From NCBI GenBank assembly GCA_016839165.1, contig CP069300.1:248001-312000 (forward strand): a DNA stretch of 64,000 nt, read 5' to 3'. Positions 61,401 to 64,000 of the stretch are shown piece by piece. A model generated the notes under the pieces. It saw nothing but the letters and a program-made list of their open reading frames with translations, was not told the origin of the DNA and made no database searches. Within the stretch, counting starts at the first letter, position 1. Every line of letters starts with the position of its first letter. The translations under genes were made by a program, and so were the position numbers. This DNA is from Bradyrhizobium sp. PSBB068 (GTDB lineage Bacteria; Pseudomonadota; Alphaproteobacteria; Rhizobiales; Xanthobacteraceae).

Positions 61401-62628
61401 CGCAGGCCTGCCCAAGGATCAATCCACCATCCTGAACTGGCTGTCGCTGGGGACGCTGACGGATTCGACGAACGGGATGACCGGATCGCAGGCCTGGACG
61501 TTCTCGGCCGCGGACAAGAATTTCGACTATCTCGCCGCCGGCGAGACGCTGACGCTGACCTACACGATCCAGCTCGACGATCATCATGGCGGCATCGTCA
61601 ACACGCCCGTGACGATCACCATCCACGGCGCCAACGACGCGCCGACGCTCGCCGACGTCAATGCCGGCACGCTGACCGATACCGCCGCCTACGACACGTT
61701 CAGCCCACTCACCGGCACGCTGCACGGCCACGACGTCGACGACGGCGAGACGGCGACGCTGACCTATGCCGCCCTCAATTCCGACCACGCCGCGGTCACG
61801 CAGATCACAGGTCTCTACGGCTTGCTCACCGTCAACCCCAACGGCACCTACAGCTACGTTCCCGATGCTGCCGCGATCAACGCGCTGCCCAAGGGGACCT
61901 ATGCCGACACCTTCACCGTCGAGACGGTCGACGTGCACGGCGCCGTCGGAACGGCGACGCTGACGGTCGACGTCATCGGCGCCAACGATGCGCCTGTGAT
62001 CCACACCGACAACATCAGCATCACCGAGAATCCAAACGGGACGGACACGATCTCCGGCCTCACCGTGACGGATATCGACGCCACGGCTACCGAGAACTTT
62101 CTGCTGGCGGCGACGACGGTCGGTTCGGGCAGCAGCGTGACACCGCCCGCGCAAGCGGGGCACCTCGCCGACATCAACGCGGCGCTGGTATCGTCGGCAC
62201 TCACCTATCACCCCGGCACCGCGCCGACCGACACCGTCACGCCCTCCGTGACCGACGGCAACGGCGCGAGCGATACGGTCAACCTGATCTTCAACGTCCA
62301 GCAAAATCCGACCGCGCCGGTGACCCTGACCAGCACCGCTGGCAAGGACGTGCTGTTCGGGACGGCGGGTTATCAGGACCAGTTCGTGTTCGCGCCGAAC
62401 TTCAACCACGACACGATTTTGAACTTCAAGCCCGGCATCGACCATATCGATCTCACCGCGGTGGTATCGACGGGCGATGTCGATACCTGGATCAGCCAGC
62501 ACGTCGCGGCATCGCCGACCAACGCGGCGGATACCCTGATCACGATCGACAGCGCCGACACCATCACGCTGCGCAACGTCAGTCCCGCGGCGCTCGGCCA
62601 CAACGACTTCCTGCTTCACGTCACGTGA
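58474..62628 (+). CDS. Large FecR/VCBS-repeat surface protein, probably type I secreted
   Basis: A 1384-aa acidic protein without a Sec signal. After an N-terminal region of about 145 residues comes a FecR-like domain (about 145-230: GDVVQSGSDSTLGITFIDGT, DTPVATMGIRGTAVLVEI). From about 376 to 1055 follow a divergent and four close 134-residue VCBS/cadherin-like repeats, each ending FDYLAAGETLTLTYTIQ..DDHHGGVV..VTITITG. Two more Ig-like domains (to about 1280) and a C-terminal part with DVLFGTAGYQDQFVFAPNFN and ILNFKPGIDHIDL, typical for type I secretion targets. GTG start at 58474 with no strong ribosome site. Confidence 0.85.
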   Translation: MNFVEKFDGHLPSADAYARGSAYVESVTSNAPPGAITVDDGQLLFTGDFKRTGLDLVISKDDRELVLHDYFKGEKRAALASPEGAHLTGNLVNALTGYTQYAQAGGAAEPAKVIGHVTKLTGGATAIRNGVAVVLNQGDNVNKGDVVQSGSDSTLGITFIDGTVFGLGPNAKMVLNEMIYDPNGSSNSSLMSLVSGTISFVAGATAKHGDMKVDTPVATMGIRGTAVLVEIDFDVQGSGGVPPAKFQVLVEPDGSTGSYILFDKTTLNPIATVDQAGTQTIVNGQGSVSFVSSAQLSTDAQKLISDVFALKFTDNNNPNTKLTTNFTDSIVPVTTILKLATGDVILPTSLLLALTGNAGPEAASAKPDHAPGAPHVVTQNASFTEQAGLTHSALPDTVTGQITWTDVNLGDRPSAAVSFSTFSYHDAGGKDVTSQLTAAELAAIKAVEIPLLLQSDPNNTNVGSATWTYSLADGAFDFLAAGETLTLTYLVRVDNNYAPSNETAFKTITITITGTNDTPVVTSAPQVASITELPWTTNSAAPDTAHGAITFTDADLTDTHTVTITGVTEAGVTTGLADHATVLSWLSLGALTDSTDGVMGSRAWTFSATDKSFDYLAAGETLTLVYTIQIDDQHGGVVTVPVTITIVGTDDKPVITSPTQAATITEVPETTGSVSHDTASGTVTFTDVDLSDTHSVTVAGVTEAGVTSGLPDQATVLSWMSLGTLKDSTGGVTGTDVWTFSAADKSFDYLAAGEKLTLTYLIQVDDHHGGVVTQPVTITITGTNDVPTFTTEPQTATIAEQPDTTGSSKPDVAQGVVGFADVDLSDTHTVSITRVTEQGTTTGLPESEPTILNWLSLGALTDSTGHVTGSQAWTFSAADKSFDYLAAGETLTLTYTIQVDDHHGGVVSQPVTITITGSNDVPTVTSAAQTASIAEQPNTTGSSKPDSASGVVTFTDVDLSDTHTMTITGVAEAGATAGLPKDQSTILNWLSLGTLTDSTNGMTGSQAWTFSAADKNFDYLAAGETLTLTYTIQLDDHHGGIVNTPVTITIHGANDAPTLADVNAGTLTDTAAYDTFSPLTGTLHGHDVDDGETATLTYAALNSDHAAVTQITGLYGLLTVNPNGTYSYVPDAAAINALPKGTYADTFTVETVDVHGAVGTATLTVDVIGANDAPVIHTDNISITENPNGTDTISGLTVTDIDATATENFLLAATTVGSGSSVTPPAQAGHLADINAALVSSALTYHPGTAPTDTVTPSVTDGNGASDTVNLIFNVQQNPTAPVTLTSTAGKDVLFGTAGYQDQFVFAPNFNHDTILNFKPGIDHIDLTAVVSTGDVDTWISQHVAASPTNAADTLITIDSADTITLRNVSPAALGHNDFLLHVT
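60013..61630 (+). repeat. Four tandem ~402-406-bp coding repeats
   Basis: Repeat starts at about 60013, 60415, 60817, 61222 and 61628 (the ND[TKVA]P motif after each TITG). The last three units are very similar at the DNA level (shared runs such as GCCTGGACGTTCTCGGCCGCGGACAAGA), a sign of recent duplication or gene conversion. Confidence 0.8.
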
Positions 62629-62734
62629 CGGCTGTGCGGCCGTGCCGCCATCGGCGGTGCGCCGGATCTGGCTGGTTGTGCAGCGCGCATGCCTGCTCCA
62701 TTGGAACAACTCGCCGTGCGTGATATCCAGATGG

Positions 62735-64000
62735 CATGAGACGGCTGAAGGCGATACGAAGGTGGTTCGGACGGCGCTTCGGCTATGCGCGGCTGGCCTG
62801 CGTGGCGCTATTGGTCGGCTTTGCCGCGCTGCGGGCCGCCGATCCGGCTCCGGTGCAGGAGATTCGCGTCAGGACGTTCGACACATTTCAGGTGCTCGAA
62901 CCCCGGAAGAAGACCGCGCGGCCCGTCACCATCGTCGATATCGACGAGAAGAGCCTCGCCGATCCCCGGCTCGGGCAATGGCCGTGGCCGCGGACGCGGC
63001 TCGCCGACATCGTCATCAACCTGACCCGGCTCGGCGCCGTGGTGATCGCGTTCGACTCGGTGTTCTCCGAGCCCGACCGCCTCAATCCCGATATCGCGGC
63101 CGATACGTTCAGCAGCCTCGATGAGGAGATGCGCGCCAGGCTGCGGCAGCTACCGAGCAATGACAGCATCCTGGCCGACGCCATCAAGAACTCGCGCGTG
63201 GTGCTCGGCGAATCCGGCGCGCCCAATGTGCGCGCCGACCTCAACGAAAAGCTGCCGGTCACCGGGCTTGCAATGCTCGGCGAGGAGCCGCAGCAGTTCA
63301 TGTTCGAGTTTCCCGGATTGTTGCGCAACGTGCCGGTGCTCGAGGAGGCCGCCGCCGGGCGGGGCCTGTTCACGATCAGGCCGGAGCGCGACGGCATCGT
63401 CAGGCGGGTGCCGATGATGATGGTCGCGCAGGGCGTCACCATGCCGTCGCTGACGTTCGAAATGCTGCGGGTGGCCGGCGGCTCCGGCACCATCCTGATC
63501 AAGGCCGACAAGGGCGGCATCCAGAGCCTCGGCATCACGGGCTTTGCGATCCCGACCGACCTCTACGGCCAGCTCTGGATCCATTATGCCCGCCGCGACC
63601 CCTCGATCTATGTTTCGGCCGTCGATGTGCTGGATGGGCGGGTCTCGCCGGACAGAATCGCCGGCAAGCTGATCCTGATCGGCACCTCCTCGGTCGGGCT
63701 GAACGACATCAAGACCACGCCGGTGACGCCGGCCATGCCCGGGGTCGAGGTTCATGCCCAGGTGCTGGAGAGCGCGCTGACCGGCGACGTCGTTTCACAG
63801 CCGAGCTACGGCATCGCCATCGAGTTCTTTGCCGCGATGATCATGGGGCTGCTGGTCATCGCCTTCGCGCCGAAATTCGGTCCGGTGACGCTGGTCGTCG
63901 TCGGCGGCCTGTTTGCCTCGGTGCTGATCGGTACGTCCTGGTATTTCTATTCGCAGCACCGGCTCCTGATCGATTTCACCTATCCGCTGATGTCGACCAC
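62735..64000 (+). CDS. CHASE2-domain sensor protein, 3' end outside the window
   Basis: The frame is open for 422 codons to the last base. The N-terminus has a TM helix (ACVALLVGFAALRAA), then a CHASE2 extracellular sensor domain (about 30-330: TIVDIDEKSLADPRLGQWPWPR, AFDSVFSEPDR, ILIGTSSVGLNDIKTTP, PGVEVHAQVLESAL), then TM helices (FFAAMIMGLLVIAF, LVVVGGLFASVLIG) as the window ends. Such proteins usually finish with an adenylate/guanylate cyclase, GGDEF or kinase domain, which is not visible. It begins 106 bp after the FecR/VCBS gene and may be co-transcribed. Confidence 0.85.

Noticed and set aside
59900..61560. LAAG motifs in the VCBS repeats as LapG cleavage sites
   Set aside because: They lie in the conserved core of each repeat, not in an exposed N-terminal linker as in LapA.

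Overview
The window is high-GC chromosomal DNA of an alphaproteobacterium of the Bradyrhizobium/Rhodopseudomonas type (Nitrobacteraceae). The pointers are the codon bias, the gene families (Omp31-like porin fusion, FecR/CHASE2 neighbours, many solute-binding proteins, Bug/TctC proteins) and several intergenic palindromic repeat families that I recall as common in Bradyrhizobium. The genus call is inference. I see no rRNA, tRNA, CRISPR array, transposase, integrase or phage gene.

Layout. 0-9.7 kb: 3' part of an RND efflux pump, a CurA-like reductase, a dicarboxylate/amino-acid symporter, a GltI-like binding protein, an ATP-grasp enzyme, a ferredoxin-NADP reductase and a patatin-like lipase. 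10-15.3 kb: a membrane-anchored FMN glutamate-synthase-like protein, an FAD monooxygenase and a two-barrel porin. 15.6-20 kb: a minus-strand operon (HisE-like protein, 96-aa protein, atypical Nramp transporter, 82-aa protein), two more small proteins and a CsoR/RcnR-type repressor with two palindromic operators. 20-25.7 kb: creatininase-family enzyme facing a NitT/TauT-type ABC transporter operon that ends in a 2-hydroxyacid dehydrogenase and a two-domain Inh-type inhibitor. 26-35 kb: YCII/ECF-sigma pair, a metallopeptidase/ATP-grasp pair, a PAS-LuxR regulator, a serine hydrolase and several small proteins.

35.9-45.6 kb is a catabolic island: a minus-strand operon (Bug-type binding protein, beta-hydroxyacid dehydrogenase, Gfo/Idh/MocA oxidoreductase, GntR/UTRA regulator) diverges from a carboxymuconolactone-decarboxylase-family gene across two matching 16-bp inverted repeats. 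It is followed by an M29 aminopeptidase, a double GNAT protein, an amidohydrolase, an MBL-fold gene split by an in-frame TAG, and an alpha/beta hydrolase. 45.6-55 kb holds an ABC-2-type exporter pair and a complete branched-chain-type ABC importer with an embedded acyl-CoA ligase.

55-57 kb looks like a decayed peptide-export locus: a short double-glycine peptide gene interrupted by an amber codon, and a 5'-truncated NHLM-type ABC exporter. 57-64 kb carries a secreted transglutaminase-like cysteine protease, a 1384-aa FecR/VCBS-repeat surface protein and the start of a CHASE2 sensor that runs off the window.

The best candidates for something undescribed are the metallopeptidase/ATP-grasp operon (28.5-30.5 kb), the HisE/Nramp/CsoR metal locus (15.6-19.5 kb) and the double-glycine peptide remnant (55.1-55.3 kb).
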